Shown here: one piece after another, positions 44,597 to 57,555 of the stretch
Numbering within the stretch: position 1 is the first letter of the stretch
How the letters are laid out: each line of letters opens with the position of its first letter
Source: Brevipalpus yothersi
Taxonomy: Eukaryota > Arthropoda > Arachnida > Trombidiformes > Tenuipalpidae
DNA length: 64,000 bases
Assembly (NCBI GenBank): GCA_003956705.1
Contig: QZCP01000833.1
Location: 66,702 to 130,701, forward strand
Direction: 5' to 3'
Made by a program: the position numbers and the translations under genes
The notes under the pieces: generated by a model
Told to the model about the DNA's origin: nothing
Database searches by the model: none
The model's input: the letters and a program-made list of their open reading frames with translations, nothing else

Positions 44597-46980
44597 CTTG
44601 TAGTTGTTACCAGTGCTTTTCGCCTTTTCTTCACTTCTCTCTCTTTCAACCAAATTGTTTAGGTTAAACGTGGAATGCAATTTAAATGATGGTGAAAAGT
44701 TGATTAACACAAACACACATATACCAAACAGGTAACCGCTGTAAAAGAGGAGAGAGGAGAGAAAGCAAAAAAGATGGAAGAAGCAAAAAGAAAGGTTGTA
44801 ATGATTTGTTTAGGGACCTCGAACTGGTTGTTTGGGTAGCTGAAAGTGCCAATCATTAAATAAGTAATGAGCTGTCAATTGTTTTCAGTATGTGTGTAAT
44901 AGTTGATCTATATCGTGGATCAAATTTTGTTTCTTGATCGGAACTTTAAGTGCTATAAAATTTTGCGAATTATAACTATGAGCTATCGTTCAATTCTTTT
45001 GCTAACATCTTATGTGTATGTATAATCAATCAGTATCACTGAGGCAATAGCAAAGCTGAGAACGAATTGAGAACGATAAAATAACTGTACTTCAGCGATG
45101 AATATTGAAAACAACTGTAATATAATTCTCAAATCGATATCTATCAAATTGATCAATTTGTGAGATGGAATATAACTGACTTAATTTGATGACAAAAATG
45201 TTACGTAATATATTTTTTTTTTTGCTTTCTCTCGCTTAACTTTCAATAATCTCAAATTTCAAGAATTTCATGATTCAAAGCCTGATTTACATCTGTTTTT
45301 GAATATACACACTCACAAGTTGTGTATAAGTGCGTGTTGATGATGATGGAATGAAGACTCAAATCAGCTGGACTAGCTGGCCTTCATCTCCACCATTATC
45401 AACACCATCGTCATCATCGCCATCATGAAAAAGATTGACTCATGGAATTCATGGAACTAGCTATAGATAGTGGATAAACAATTTCCATTCGATTCCAGTA
45501 GCAGCTTAATCAAATGTGTACATTTGAGAAAATGTAGGTATTTATGAATATGCAGATGAGATTGATGAAAGGGACAGAAAAAAAGAGATAAATAAACGAG
45601 GGAAAATAACCGTTTCGAGAGAAAACAATGCAACACCATTTGAACTGTGTTAATTGTCATCATTCACACTTTTGCAATCAACAAAGTAGGCCTTAAAAAC
45701 TCAGCAAGCATTAAAGGATCATGATTTTAATCTTCCATTCTGATTTCAGATTAGTAGAAGAGATAAGCAAGAAGAGGGGAAAACTTTTTCTTTCTTACAT
45801 CATTCATGAGGAAACAATATTGACACACAAATTGGTGTGCAATGAATGCAATTGGCTTTCCTGTATTGCATAATTGAAATTATTCAATGTGTGTGCAAAA
45901 AATACACAACCACATGCAGAGAGAGACGAATATTACAGAGGAAAAATGAATCGAAATGAATGAGCATTTCGAATCTTGCGATTCGAATTTCAATTTCATG
46001 TGACTATGAGTGAGTGTGAAAGATTGACGATATTCATAACAAATACTACTAAGCTTCGAAAAAGATCAGATTCATCTTGACCATAAATGAAAACAATCGT
46101 AAACAACCACATACATTGAGATTACATAATGATATGGCTTATCCAGTAAAAAAGGTTAACAAAATGGTTAAAGTCCAATTACCTTTGAGTGAGAGATGAA
46201 GAGTTTGATTTGATTGGTGTGTTCCAATTGTTACCGAGTGATAACACCGGAATGATCAAGATGAATAATAAAAAGAACAGTATACAAATTGGAATCACCG
46301 GAAAAGATAAGAATTACACCGTTTAATCACACCGGGATGATTTTACCAGAGATGACGAACTGCAATCCAAAATATTATGTCTAGCAAAACAACACACACA
46401 ATACAGGTGAATGAAAAAAAAAGTGAAACACTTGATTGAAACTCAAGATGATTGTCTCCACTACATACACACAGGAAACTCTAGAGTTTCTCTTTTCTTC
46501 TCTTCTCTCTCAGGACGTTGAGCTGAATAAATGTTTATCAAAGTACATACACCTTCCACTATAAAATCATAACAACATTCTTTTTCGGTTTTTATCTGTT
46601 GAACATCATCAGCATCAGCATCATGATAGTTGAGCCTTTTTGGATGTACATGTATGAGAAGCCAAGAGCAAGGCAAAAGAGAGAGAGTTTCAAATCAAAA
46701 GAGAGAGAGAAGATGATTTGGCTCACTCAAAAAACCTTTTTTTTCAAGTAAGAGAGATAAAAACTGGTTGTTTGAATGCTGATAAAGAGAAGTGACAAGT
46801 AATACAGCATAAATTCTTGATAGAGAAGAAGAAAAAATAATGAAATATATATTTATTACTTCTTGGGTTAACATTTTTGCAAAATTTTTTTTATTCAATT
46901 GGTACACATGTGTGTATAGAATGATGTATTGTGTTTTTAGGTGTATCTGTCGGTATTATTTTTGCTTTACAAATGACTTG
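44597..46980. other. Large gene-poor region upstream of CROT
   Basis: About 2.4 kb without a supported gene. It includes CAT/ATC trinucleotide runs (about 45375-45427 and 46605-46625), GA/CT tracts (44128-44140, 46678-46710) and several scattered open frames with no coding character. A donor-like CTCAAAG/GTAATT on the minus strand near 46180 could mark a non-coding 5' exon. Confidence 0.5.
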
Positions 46981-46984
46981 TATA

Positions 46985-48940
46985 TCCAATGAACCAATTG
47001 TGCAAATATTAGAACTCATTTAGTTTTAATCGCTTCGAATATGTGAGTGTGTGTTAGCGTGTGTATGGATCGTTGTGACGAAAAAACTTTTCGTTCAATT
47101 TGAATTTTGTTCATTTTCGGAATGGATACAAAAAATAATTGACGATGATCATGAGAAGAGGAAGATAGGGGAACCGGTAACAACGAATAAATAGATTTAT
47201 TCTCAATTTGATTCATGTATGGAAGAGAGAGAGAGAGAGAAATGAATTGTGGTCACTTGTCTTTATCAGTGAGTTTTCCAATTAATCATAGCAACTAATC
47301 AAACTTCTTCCATCAATCAAAAGATATCTTGAAGTAATGATTATGATAATCAAAATCAATATTATCCATTCATCGATAAGGTACTGATAAATATCATAAA
47401 TATTATGTTCATATATACATGTATATATTCTTCGATTTATTTGTCCACTACCTTGACATTGACGTTGCTAAGACCTTAATTTTAGAATCACAAAATCTGC
47501 TTTCTTTCGACATCGAATCGAAGGTAAAAAGTGGAATGAAACTTACTACCTCAAAGTCCTCGAGACTATGTTAAACAGCTCACATCGTTCTGCGAACTGA
47601 TCACTATCATCATTTCGAATTTTTTAGTGTTCGAATATTAATCAATAATCAAAACTTTTCAATGTTACTGACAAATAAAATCAGCAAGTTGTTGTATAAA
47701 AAGTTTTCATCTATACTTGAAAATTTCAGCCACCTTCGAACTGAGCTACCATTACCAAACTTTGATTTAACCAAGATTTTTTATTCCCATCTTCCTTATT
47801 CTTTCCAACCATTTTCCAACTGATCAGATTCAAGTTCATTTTATGATTAATTCATTTTGTATGGTCAAAGGTTCTTCTACACACACTTTCATACTTGACT
47901 TGTATTGTCCTCAAATCAAACGGTCAAGCTGTTGTCTGTCTACTTTTTTCTTTCTTACCATATGCTGTCAGTTGAGATGTTGTTAATGCATACTTAACAA
48001 ATTAAACTTCATCTTAACATGATTCGTTTCAGCACAATACATGAAAGTCAAACCAACTTCGAGAACGAGAGAGGAAGAATGATGAAAGTATGGTGTGGTA
48101 TAGTGTCCAATGTCTCTCAATTAAATTGAGTGACACAAGCTTGATCTTGATATTCTTTTGACAATACAAAAATTGGTTATCATTTGATCAACATGTTGGT
48201 AGGATAGTAATTGTTGGTCATCATTACTATTTACTCAAGTTTGTGAGGTGGAAAAAATTCATTAAGCTGATGGATACCTTGTATCCTGCCATTTGTTAAT
48301 TTAAAATACCGAACAAAACACTGCGGTGGCAAAGTGCATTTCACGAAGTGGTCACAAAATGTGAAGTTGATGTATGTATGATATTGAGTTTAGCCGGTTG
48401 ATCTAATTCAGTGGCTCACTTTGATTCAACTGATTGTATCATCTTGAGCTGTAGAGGTGTGCTTCTGGTTGAACTCTGCTGCCTTCAACAATACGAAATG
48501 AACAATATTCCTCAACTTGAATTGATTTCCTGGTTACATGATTGAAGTTTGAACACTTGACGAATTATTTTGATGAATGAAAATTGAAGAATTAATCACG
48601 ATAGGATTGAATGAAATGAGTCTGATTCCCTTCAAGTGTCTGAATTTATGTTTCAGATATCGACTCTGTGAATAAGAAGATATGAACAAAAATGATCAAA
48701 AATTTCATGATTATCCGATTATTTTTGGTTTACTTCCAGATCAAGTTGAGTGAAACATGAATCTTGATGATTAAGCGAAAGAATATCTATTATATAACAT
48801 TGAGGTAATTTCTCGTAAGGTTAAGTTATCTCTATAAAAACTTAACAATGTGCCGTTTTTCTTCCTCTTTATATGGAAAAAAATTGAATATCTAGCTAAA
48901 AGATACAGCTGTTTGAGCACAATCAAGATTTTCCATGAGC
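46985..48940 (-). repeat. Fibulin 3' flank, source copy of a segmental duplication
   Basis: Downstream of the fibulin stop on the minus strand. Several segments (about 46990-47380, 47470-47750, 48130-48240, 48810-48940) are closely matched, in the same order and orientation, at 62975-63860. Examples are TCCTCGAGACTATGTTAA and CAGCAAGTTGTTGTATAAAA. Segments in between are missing from the other copy. No gene is seen inside. Confidence 0.75.
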
Positions 48941-51900
48941 TTAATCATGCCCTATCATGTCAACAGTGAATGGCAATCTTGAAACATAGAGATTAGTCCT
49001 GAGTTCATAAGTGAATGCATTTTCTGATGCTTCAGCAGAAACATCGATTGTAACGTTTCCTTCTCTGGGAAAGGGCTTGATAGACTTCATAACCAACTCT
49101 TGAGATTTATCATCTTTGGATTGAATAGAAACTTGAATATATTTGGCAAACTCTTTGGGATCAATTTTCAGCTCTCGTTGTTCAAATTTGTATGCTTTCG
49201 GTAATTTTGTTGTTAAAAATGCCTGATTTTCCTTAATATTTCTCATTATTCGCCCAATAGCAGCCTTCCTAATGAAATGAGCCATACCAGCACCTTCTTT
49301 CAAGCATCGCCTGAAAAAATCGAAAAAATTAAAATTAAAAAAACTGCAATAACAATAGCTCTCGAGAGATGTTCAATGAGTATTTCCAATTAACTCACCC
49401 AATTCCTGTTTGAGGGGTAAATCCTTGATCACAGTCGAAATTAAGACAACTATAACCACCAGGAAAGTTGGCGCATGCATCCTCAGGATGACATCTTGAT
49501 TCACCACTCCTGCATTCATCGACATCAATGCATTGTTCCTTCGCATGATCCAATTTAAAACCTTTTGGACATGCACAAATATTGTTACCCTCATGAGGTA
49601 CACAATCTCCACCGTCACAATCTCCTAGATTGTCACATATCTTCAAACAGAAACCATTATGCTTCTTATGAGTTTCTGGACATGCACAATCTGTTTTCGG
49701 ACTACTAGTAAAGTTCAACGATGAGCCAAATGGGCAGCGAGGATGGCAGTTTTCTTTGTTCGAATCCTCGAAAAATTCTGGACTACAAAGACATTTCTCT
49801 AAACCAGCACCCACAGATTGACAAGATCGTCCTTGGAACTTTGAACACTCCTCATGATTACAGGTACAATCCTCATTTCCAAGTTTTACCCTTTCTCCCA
49901 GTGGACATTCTATGCAAACATAACTTCCATTCCTATTTATACAGAAAGTTCCATCAGGACAAAACTTATTTCTTGGATCACATTCATCAACATCCACACA
50001 GGCACCATTCAATGCAGCAAATCCCTCTCGACACATTGTTGTCGGGTTTAGCGCTGATGAGTTTCCTTCGGAGATGATTTCGGATCTTGAAACTAAAGTA
50101 CTTGTACTAGTTTCAGTTGCATTGTGAGTAAAGTTGATCAGAGATGGTATACATTTTCCTTCAGGTCCTAAGGAATACTTTTCTGGACACAACTTGAGAT
50201 CACATCGATATTGTGGCTCATTCTTCGAGGAACTCAATGAAACGCAGTAATAGGCTAGACTAATTTCCTTGTATTTCCAACACTCAGAATCCAGGCAGGT
50301 TAAGTTGAATAAATTTTCATTCGGAGAGATGGCTTTTACGTTTGGGCTTTCCGGTGGGAAGACCATATTTGGTTCTATATTCTCCATAAATTCTGAGAAA
50401 TTTTCACCATTCAGAGCACATTCGAAACCTCCATTGGAATTGAAACATGTTTGTGAACCCCAGCAGTTATGCAATCCTCGAGTACATTCGTTTATATCCA
50501 CACAAGATGTTCCATTTTTCCGTGGATCTCTCTCAAAACCTATCGAGCATTTACACTCAAAGCTTCCATGAAGATTGTAGCACCACGACGAAGAGTCAGA
50601 GCCGCAGATATGTGGATCATTTAAACACTCGTTGATCTCGACACAAAGTTGACGAATCTGATCGAAATTGAATCCTTTCTTACAGTCCAAATTAGCGCAT
50701 GTTTTGTTGTCGAAAGCATAACCAGAATCACAATCGGAAGATATACAAACGTATGAGCCATCGGTGTTGATACAATTACTCGAGTTTGAACATGAATGAG
50801 TATTCTTGACGCACTCATTAATGTCTTCGCAAATGTCAGTTGAAACATTGTGTTGAAAACCAGGAGAACATTGTCGAGGAGGAAATGTTGATGCTTCAAT
50901 AAGATTCTCGGTAGAATTGCCTAAGCTCTTTGGTACTTCAGAAATACATGTAGTATTGCGTAAAATAAGTCCTCCAGAACATTCACTACAAGTAAAACTT
51001 CCAATAGTGTTCAAACATGAGTCCACATTCTTACAGTTATGGGAACTCTCAGAACACTCATCAACATCCTCACATATTACCTCCTTCGAGTCACTCTTCT
51101 TGAATCCTTCGGGGCATTTACATTCTGATTCGAAGATTTCAGTAACATTATCACTTTTCAAACATTCTCGCTCTCCAGGTTGCAATTGCCGAACTTCAAT
51201 ATCTACCAGAGGCAATGGTGTTGCTAAGGTTTTGATAGGAGCAATTATTCTTTTGGGAACCTCGTCCTTTGGATGGAAGACATTAACAGGAGAGATAAGA
51301 GGTGACTCATCTCTGCTGACATCCAAATGAGGTTTCACTGTTGTAGTCGATGTTGTTGTGGTTGAACTAATTGAACCAATCGAAGATATCTCAGGAGGTT
51401 GAGTAGACGAAGATGGTGGTTTCGGTGTTGTTAATGATTCAAGAGGTTTGGGTGTCGTTTCGATTATGATGTTATTCTTGGCCGTAGTCACTTCCGTGGG
51501 AGGCGATGATGTGAGTATAGGCGTCGAGGGTGTTGAAGTTGAGGTCGCATTGAAAATTGGAGGTGCTATCGTTGGGGCTGGGACAAAGTTCCCAAGATCT
51601 GTGAATGGAAAGTAAGAAGGCGACAGTGAGAAAATCATGTTGGTAAGTAATCGTAATTCAAGTGAGTTCAGCTGAAAAATCTACAAAATGACGAGAAATG
51701 ATACGTACTTTTAGAATTTAGAAAATTTCTACAGCAAAGATGAAAAGATGCTTCAAAAGATAGATCGGTATTACTTGGTGTTGAACACTTATTTTCAACC
51801 GAAGCCATTTTCACACCCAGCTTACATGCATCACAACATTTGGAAACTGTTTTGCGCTGATCAAATTCATACTCTTTGGCACAGTCATGATCCAATTTTG

Positions 51901-52250
51901 CTTTCTGGATTCCTATCGAGCATAACCGAAAATCTAGGAACTTATTACAGGAGAACATAAAAATTTCGGCGCAATTTTGTTGTATCAATGATTTTTGTTC
52001 AAGAATACCACTGACGTTTTTGTATCCTTCTTTCTCACAAACCATTTCTTGGGTAGAACGGGCAAATTTATTTCCCTCCTCAAGACATAGTATGGTGACT
52101 GGAAGGAGGAAAATGATAAAGTAAATAAGTAAGGTAATGAGGTAGTTCATAAGTGAAGGTCAAGAATTGGCAAATTCAATACTCACAATTAGTTTCCGCA
52201 GACTGAGAGGCCGAAAAAAGAGAAAAGATGAGAAGAAAGAAGAGAAACAT
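48941..52250 (-). CDS. Fibulin (secreted extracellular matrix glycoprotein)
   Basis: Exons 52187-52250, 51709-52098, 49399-51598 and 48941-49310 join in phase to 1,007 residues. Exon 1 encodes a signal peptide (MFLFFLLIFSLFSASQSAE). Exon 2 ends in an anaphylatoxin-like cysteine module (KCCDACKLGVKMASVE..CC). Exon 3 holds a Pro/Thr/Ser linker (APPIFNATSTSTPSTPILTS) and a series of about nine calcium-binding EGF modules (DVDECSESSHNC, DINECVKNTHSC, DINECTRGLHNC, DVDECRSGESRC). Exon 4 is the fibulin C-terminal domain ending YVSRLPFTVDMIGHD. Fibulins bind basement membrane and elastic-fibre proteins. An alternative ATG at 52150 (MNYLITLLIYFIIFLLP) reads through intron 1 in frame and would also give a signal peptide. 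Parts of the gene are duplicated near 62.6-64 kb. Confidence 0.92.
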
Positions 52251-52631
52251 TCTGATTGGGATGTAAAAGACACAATGACTATGGACGAAGATGAACATGA
52301 ATGGCTAGGAAAGTTTTGCCATCGAAAAACGTTAGCTGGTGATGCCTCTATCTTCTGATCGGATCATATTCCTAGTAGATTTAGCTCATGGTGACACTCA
52401 AAGCTGAGCACTTTCATCAACCACAATTTTGCAATTCAGCATTTTGGTGTGGATAAGATTCATACAAACGAAAGTGAGATGAAGGAGTGAATGATAAGAT
52501 CCAATGGAAAGAGAGAAACTTGAGAAAATATATCACTATCATCTGGTATTTTCAACGCAACAGAAATATTACATTATTGGTCTTTCAAAATATTGATTTT
52601 TGTAGTCAACATGCTTATTTGAGTCACTGAT
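52251..52631. other. Spacer between HAUS1-like gene and fibulin
   Basis: About 380 bp containing the fibulin promoter side and the 3' end of the coiled-coil gene, both on the minus strand. No further gene is seen. Confidence 0.5.
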
Positions 52632-53607
52632 CTAAGAAAATTCTATAGATCCTGATGATGAATTTGAGCCTTGATCGGCTTGCTTGCATGCCCATATTCG
52701 ATAGTTTAATTCCTCCTTCAACGAATGATATTTTTTCATTAAATCAGGATCCATTTCATCATACTGCTTCAGACGATCCTGTTTTTCTCTGAGTTCTTGC
52801 TTGAGAATTTTGTTCTTAGACTCGAGACCATCTCTCTTTCTACGAAGCTCACTGATGATAGATGCTTTACCAAACTTATCCACAGCTCTTTCCGTTTCAC
52901 GAAGCCTAATCATGTGAAAACAATACAAAAGTTAAGAAACTTGACAGAAAATTGTTTAACTGATAATGAATTACCTTCTCTTAAGACAAATAGCGTATGC
53001 CTTAGCGTAGAGTAAATTGGCCGTTGAGTGATCATGAGCTAGCTTAAAGTTAATTTTGAACTCTTCTGTATGTTTCTTGCTGTATTTAAAGTAATCTTCA
53101 GCTGCCTGTCAGAATTAAACAAAAACAACATTACTACACAAGGCAACTTTCTATATTGATAGTAAAAATTACCTTTGCAATTTGAACTCGGAGATTATTT
53201 GATTCCCGATCCAAGTGATCAATTGCTCGAACTTCAGATAGAAATGAGTCCACATCATTCTTGATTGTTTCAATATCAGGTGCTTCTTTATCACAGACGT
53301 ATTTTCCAACCTCAATCAATTCATTATTGAGACTTGATTCCAAACTCTGACAGATACTCTTCAGATCAAGCGATGGTTCTGAGTGAATAGTCTTTAGATT
53401 ACTTGCCAGCCTGAATAGACTTGGATGATGAGTTTTCAAGCGAAAGAGGTTAACAAATTTATCCAAATCAGGATCCTGAAGAAGAACACAAAATCATTCC
53501 AATAAGCAATCAGAAATAATACATGCCAATCGCAAGTCAATTACCTTTCGCCGAAGTTCATCAAGATGATGAAACACTATCACTTGTCTCACCAATGTGC
53601 TGTCCAT
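52632..53607 (-). CDS. Coiled-coil protein, possibly augmin subunit HAUS1
   Basis: Exons 53545-53607, 53173-53475, 52975-53105 and 52632-52905 give 256 residues, starting at ATG 53607 (MDSTLVRQVIVFHHLDELRR). The protein is largely helical, with heptad-like coiled coil over ~165-240 (LRRKRDGLESKNKILKQELR). The end, LKQYDEMDPDLMKKYHSLKE, resembles the HAUS1 C-terminal pattern (L..Y.dL.P...lA..Ki.e...EL), and the length is near HAUS1 (278 in human). Augmin nucleates branched spindle microtubules. The match is a pattern impression in a poorly conserved family; other small coiled-coil kinetochore or centrosome proteins are possible. Gene structure is firm, identity is not. Confidence 0.75.
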
Positions 53608-54570
53608 TGTAGTTAATCTACTTTTGATGAATTAATCACAATCATAACACAAGATCAAATCAAATTAATTCACATTTTGTTCCTCAATTAATCTAAACAT
53701 GAGCACAATCGCGCCGAAAAAAGCAGAAAAGTTTGTTCAAAATAAAACGAAAACTTGCGCCAAAAGTTGAGCCTCTTTGAGAAGCGCGACTTATGATTGG
53801 CAAGTTTTGACTTGAATTTAATTTGATTAAAAAGAATTTACTGATAAAATTTTTGATAATTTATTTGTTTTAGTTGTGGGATCAGAATTTTTTCGAAAAC
53901 CAATCTCACTCATAGACTGTTCATGGATCATTTTTTGGAAATTCTGTATCTTTTTGATATTTTTTGTTTGAATTTTATAGCATCTTTTGATCATTCAAAT
54001 GGTTAGTAAAAAAATGAAAAGTAAATCTCGTTCTCTATGATTGATTCGATCAGTATTGTGAATCGAAAATGTAAGCGGAATCGAACAAAAATCGTGATAA
54101 TAGGATAACCAAATCGATTGGTGATCATCAATCTGAAATGTATTTCGGAAATGAATGATAAATATGATTCCGATTGTTGCCAGCGTTGGCAAATCATGTG
54201 ACGTAACTATTACATAGTGTTTAATTAAGCATTAGTTGTGAATCGTGTTTTTCATTTAGCAAATTCGTTAATCACTGAATGATGGGAAAAAAGATTAATT
54301 CATCAAGTGTAAAATCTGTCCATCAAGTGTTTCTAATTCACTTTCGATGATCAAACACATGTGGCTTCATGTGCTCGACTTCGCTTGTAGTAACGACGTG
54401 TCTTGTGAGGTGCCAATGATAATCAGTGACTGAACACGAACTTCTTTATTCATTCTCGTGAAATATTTGCCTAATTCATTGGGTGAGTTGTCTGGCATAT
54501 TAATGACAGATATTCTGATTCAAAACGTCTATTGTTAATTACTGAGACAGTAGTTTTATTCGATTGTTAA
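53608..54570. other. Spacer between coiled-coil gene and small secreted-protein gene
   Basis: About 960 bp separating two divergent genes. Overlapping short frames on the minus strand near 53995-54197 look non-coding. No RNA gene is recognised. Confidence 0.5.
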
Positions 54571-54574
54571 TTGG

Positions 54575-54583
54575 ATATATAAA
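54575..54583 (+). promoter_or_regulatory. Candidate TATA box
   Basis: GATATATAAAT lies about 40 bp before the ATG at 54619, the right distance for a short 5' leader. A TTTTTTACAG just after it could instead be a splice acceptor, in which case the transcript begins farther upstream. Confidence 0.4.
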
Positions 54584-54618
54584 TTTTTTTACAGTACAGT
54601 TTAAGTTTCTAAAGTTGG

Positions 54619-54948
54619 ATGATCATTATGAAGCTCACTTTTGCTAGCCTTTGTTTGTTCATTCTCATTAATGTGATTCCCAGAAGTGATCAAAATCTCG
54701 ATATGAAAGATATTAAAGCCAAAATGGAAGCGATGAAAAAAGAATTTGGACTAGATGATCGTACTTTGGATTTTTTCAAAAAATTAGCTGTCGACCTGAT
54801 ACAGAATGGTTCAGAGGAATTAAAAGCCAAACTGAGTAAAGCTAAGGAAAAGAAAAATCTTGATGATTCTGAGCGTGAGGAGCTGAATAAGCTATTAGTA
54901 AAAGAATTACAAGGCAAGAAAGATGTACTTGAACGCATTGAGCTCTAA
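54619..54948 (+). CDS. Small secreted helical protein, unknown function
   Basis: A single-exon gene of 109 residues (or 106 from the second ATG, MKLTFASLCLFILINV). A clear signal peptide (to about residue 23, SDQ) is followed by a mature ~85-residue chain that is Lys/Glu/Leu/Asp-rich, contains no cysteine and is predicted helical: MKDIKAKMEAMKKEFGLDD, FFKKLAVDLIQNGSEELKAK, SEREELNKLLVKEL. One N-x-S glycosylation site (NGS) is present. I do not recognise a family. Small secreted helical proteins occur in mite and tick secretions, but nothing here proves that role. The signal peptide, TATA-like box and compact leader support a real gene. Confidence 0.65.
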   Translation: MIIMKLTFASLCLFILINVIPRSDQNLDMKDIKAKMEAMKKEFGLDDRTLDFFKKLAVDLIQNGSEELKAKLSKAKEKKNLDDSEREELNKLLVKELQGKKDVLERIEL

Positions 54949-55865
54949 TAGCTTTGTAAATAATTATATAAATTTTCAATCACATAATCGAAGTATGTAT
55001 AACAAGTTTCAAGAGATTATTTTTGAGAAAAACATGGTCTCCCTGTATGGATAGCTCAAAGATTCATGCGATTACATAGCAATTTTTGACTGAATTTTTC
55101 AAATCAATAGAGAATCAGGATTCCAGTGAATAAATAAACGATATTTGAATTATCTTTATTCCAGCATAATTTAGCCATTTTCTTACATGAAAATCCAACT
55201 TGCGACTCATTATAAAAAGATGATGGTCAAATTTTACTTCTTTCACCCTCGGCGATTGATGACACCCATGTTTTACTTATTCAAAAGCTAGCTTGGTTTT
55301 TATGGGAAATCTCGAAAGTTTCTAAAGTTTCGAAACATGTTCTTTCTGTCAATATAAATTCTAAGAACCTTTAAGAATCTCAATCAATTTCGAGGATTAC
55401 TCAACTACTCCGAGCTTGATAAACTCCTTTTGTTATCAGGATGGAAGAATTGGTCGTTCTTCTTCCTAGAACTCTCAATGTCGTGATGAGTAATGATGTC
55501 ATTTCATATATTTGCGAAAATCGATTTTTCGAAATGTGAGAACAATAAACATGTCAAATTAGGCAATCATGTATTCTTTCCAAACAATATTTGTGGAGAA
55601 CTCAACAGCTGATGATTCTTTCATTTCACCATTTCACCATCGCGAAAACCTACATTACTTTCATGAAAAATCTAGAGCTTTCCTGAAGTGTCAAAACATA
55701 AATTTTCAATCAACAGGGTTTCAATGATTCAAATTAATTGCACCAATTTTGAGAATCTTGCTATTGTAGTGCTAACAAAATTCTTTCTATTCTCGGATTT
55801 GAAGATCTAATATCTACATCTATATATTTTCTAGAGTTCCTTATACCATGATCAGTTTTGATAGC
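54949..55865. other. Spacer downstream of the small secreted-protein gene
   Basis: About 920 bp; nothing recognisable apart from AT-rich sequence. It ends where the IR-like relic begins. Confidence 0.5.
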
Positions 55866-55869
55866 TTTT

Positions 55870-56450
55870 CAACCACATCCTAAATTCCGATTCCGTTAAA
55901 GATAGAGAAAAACAGAAACGAATAGAACCACCAGAAACTGGCGGAATTTTCTCTTTCCTGTACAGTTTCAGTCATGAGAGCTAATAACATAGCATCAACT
56001 CGGACCAATATTCCACCCAGTTGTAGGTTGAGGATAGTTGAGAGCGGTTAAAGGTAACGGGGTGGTGTAATCGTCCATCATCATTTTGATTGATGGGTTT
56101 GTAGCATTTTTGAAGGATGAATTTCCAGGAAAAAGACCCATATGAAGGGCCAAAATAAACCCTTTGTCGATTGACTGACCTGGTCCCGAGACAAGTTTCG
56201 AGTTAAAGAGAGGCAAGCCTATCCTCGAAGACATCTTTTTTCTCATAAATAAATAATTCAACTAAAGAAAAAATATGAGGAACTCATGACTGAGTTCCAC
56301 TCCTCAACTGTTGCAGCACTCTTCCACCATCTCAATATGTTCATGATCTATGTGCAGAATCTCAAGTTGCTTGGATGTTTCGAAATATCGCCTAAGATTT
56401 TTAATGAATTTCAATCGTCTCATTGTATTGCATCAATCATAACCATCTTT
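55870..56450 (-). pseudogene. Relic of an IR-like channel gene
   Basis: On the minus strand 56261-55995 encodes SRIGLPLFNSKLV, GLFPGNSSFKNATNPSIKMM and MDDY, parallel to RIGTPDFRPKLFSEEG, GLYPGNSTFKNATNPSIQMI and LDNY of the gene at 57556-58761. About 55950-55890 encodes FWWFY, the start of the last membrane helix (FWWFYLLMFFSI in the intact frame). The pore region between them is deleted. An upstream piece at about 56450-56300 (RRLKFIKNLRRYFETSKQLE) may be a decayed earlier exon. The copy cannot form a channel. Confidence 0.65.
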
Positions 56451-57555
56451 TGTTCATTCTCTTTTTATCCAGTGGATTGTTAGTTTCGTGATACGTTATC
56501 CCCTTTTACACGATTTTCACGGTTCCAAATAATGATGATCTCAATCAATCACCTGTCGATTTTAATCACCATTCTAATGCTTCATTCCTTATCTTGAACT
56601 TGAAATGGAGGGATTGAATAGATTGAGCTCTTTACGTCGTTTTGATGGTACTTCATTCATCTTCGAGAATCTAATTTGGTTGAAAGCAGAAAAGGTGTAT
56701 AATTGGGCAATTATCTATATTTGTAAAGCTTCTCTATTCCATTGTATGTTCTATGATTGAGTTAGACAAACAATGGACAAGAATGAAGAAAAATTTCACT
56801 GAAAAGAAATGATGCAATATCAAACATCAGATTCGGAATAGAAAATTTTGAATTTTTTTGCATTTTTACCATTTAGAAATATTGCTACTGTACATGTATC
56901 CGAAAAATTCAGCAAGGAAGAGAATACCAATCGCTCATAAAAATTGGATGATATAACAAAGTCCTATCCGGTACCCTCGACTGCTCAAAAGCATCAATCT
57001 TAACTATTCATTATTTGCCAAAGATTACCCATCACTCGATCAATACTTACGATTTGAATTTTGACACTCAGGTTGGCTATGATAGACTTTGGAGCTCTGG
57101 TGAAGAGAATGGTTTTTTGATCCATCTACTGACTAAATGCTTCACCTTCATGAGGTGATATTCAGAACCAAGTAAGTGGTGAGATACTCGTGAAGCATCA
57201 GACTATGGTCTATTAATTTGCAAAAGCTTTTTTTGCAATAAGCTTGGAAGTAATCTGAGACTCGGAAAAACAGTGTTTTAGGCCTGTTTTTTTTTCGAAT
57301 AAAATAGAAGCTTTATTCTCATGAAAGGTTTACACTCTGAGCAACGGGTGGGTTTATCAGTAGAGGGCTCAGTAACAAATATTGTTAAAGAGATTCACTT
57401 TTGAAAAATTTTCATCTCCAATTATTCATTCTCTTCCTGTTCTGGATGAGAACAACCAAACCGAATGTGAGCTTAACCAATCCAAAAACTATAGAGTGAA
57501 ATGGAAAATCTCATTTTTACCTTGGCTCTACACGAGGAACCACGAGTCGACCAGA
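56451..57555. other. Spacer between IR-like relic and IR-like gene
   Basis: About 1.1 kb without a supported gene or recognised repeat. Confidence 0.45.

Noticed and set aside
45457..47216. Several 66-71-codon minus-strand frames in the gene-poor region
   Set aside because: Low-complexity, non-conserved frames; the one at 47016-47216 lies in duplicated flank whose copy at 63000 does not keep the frame.
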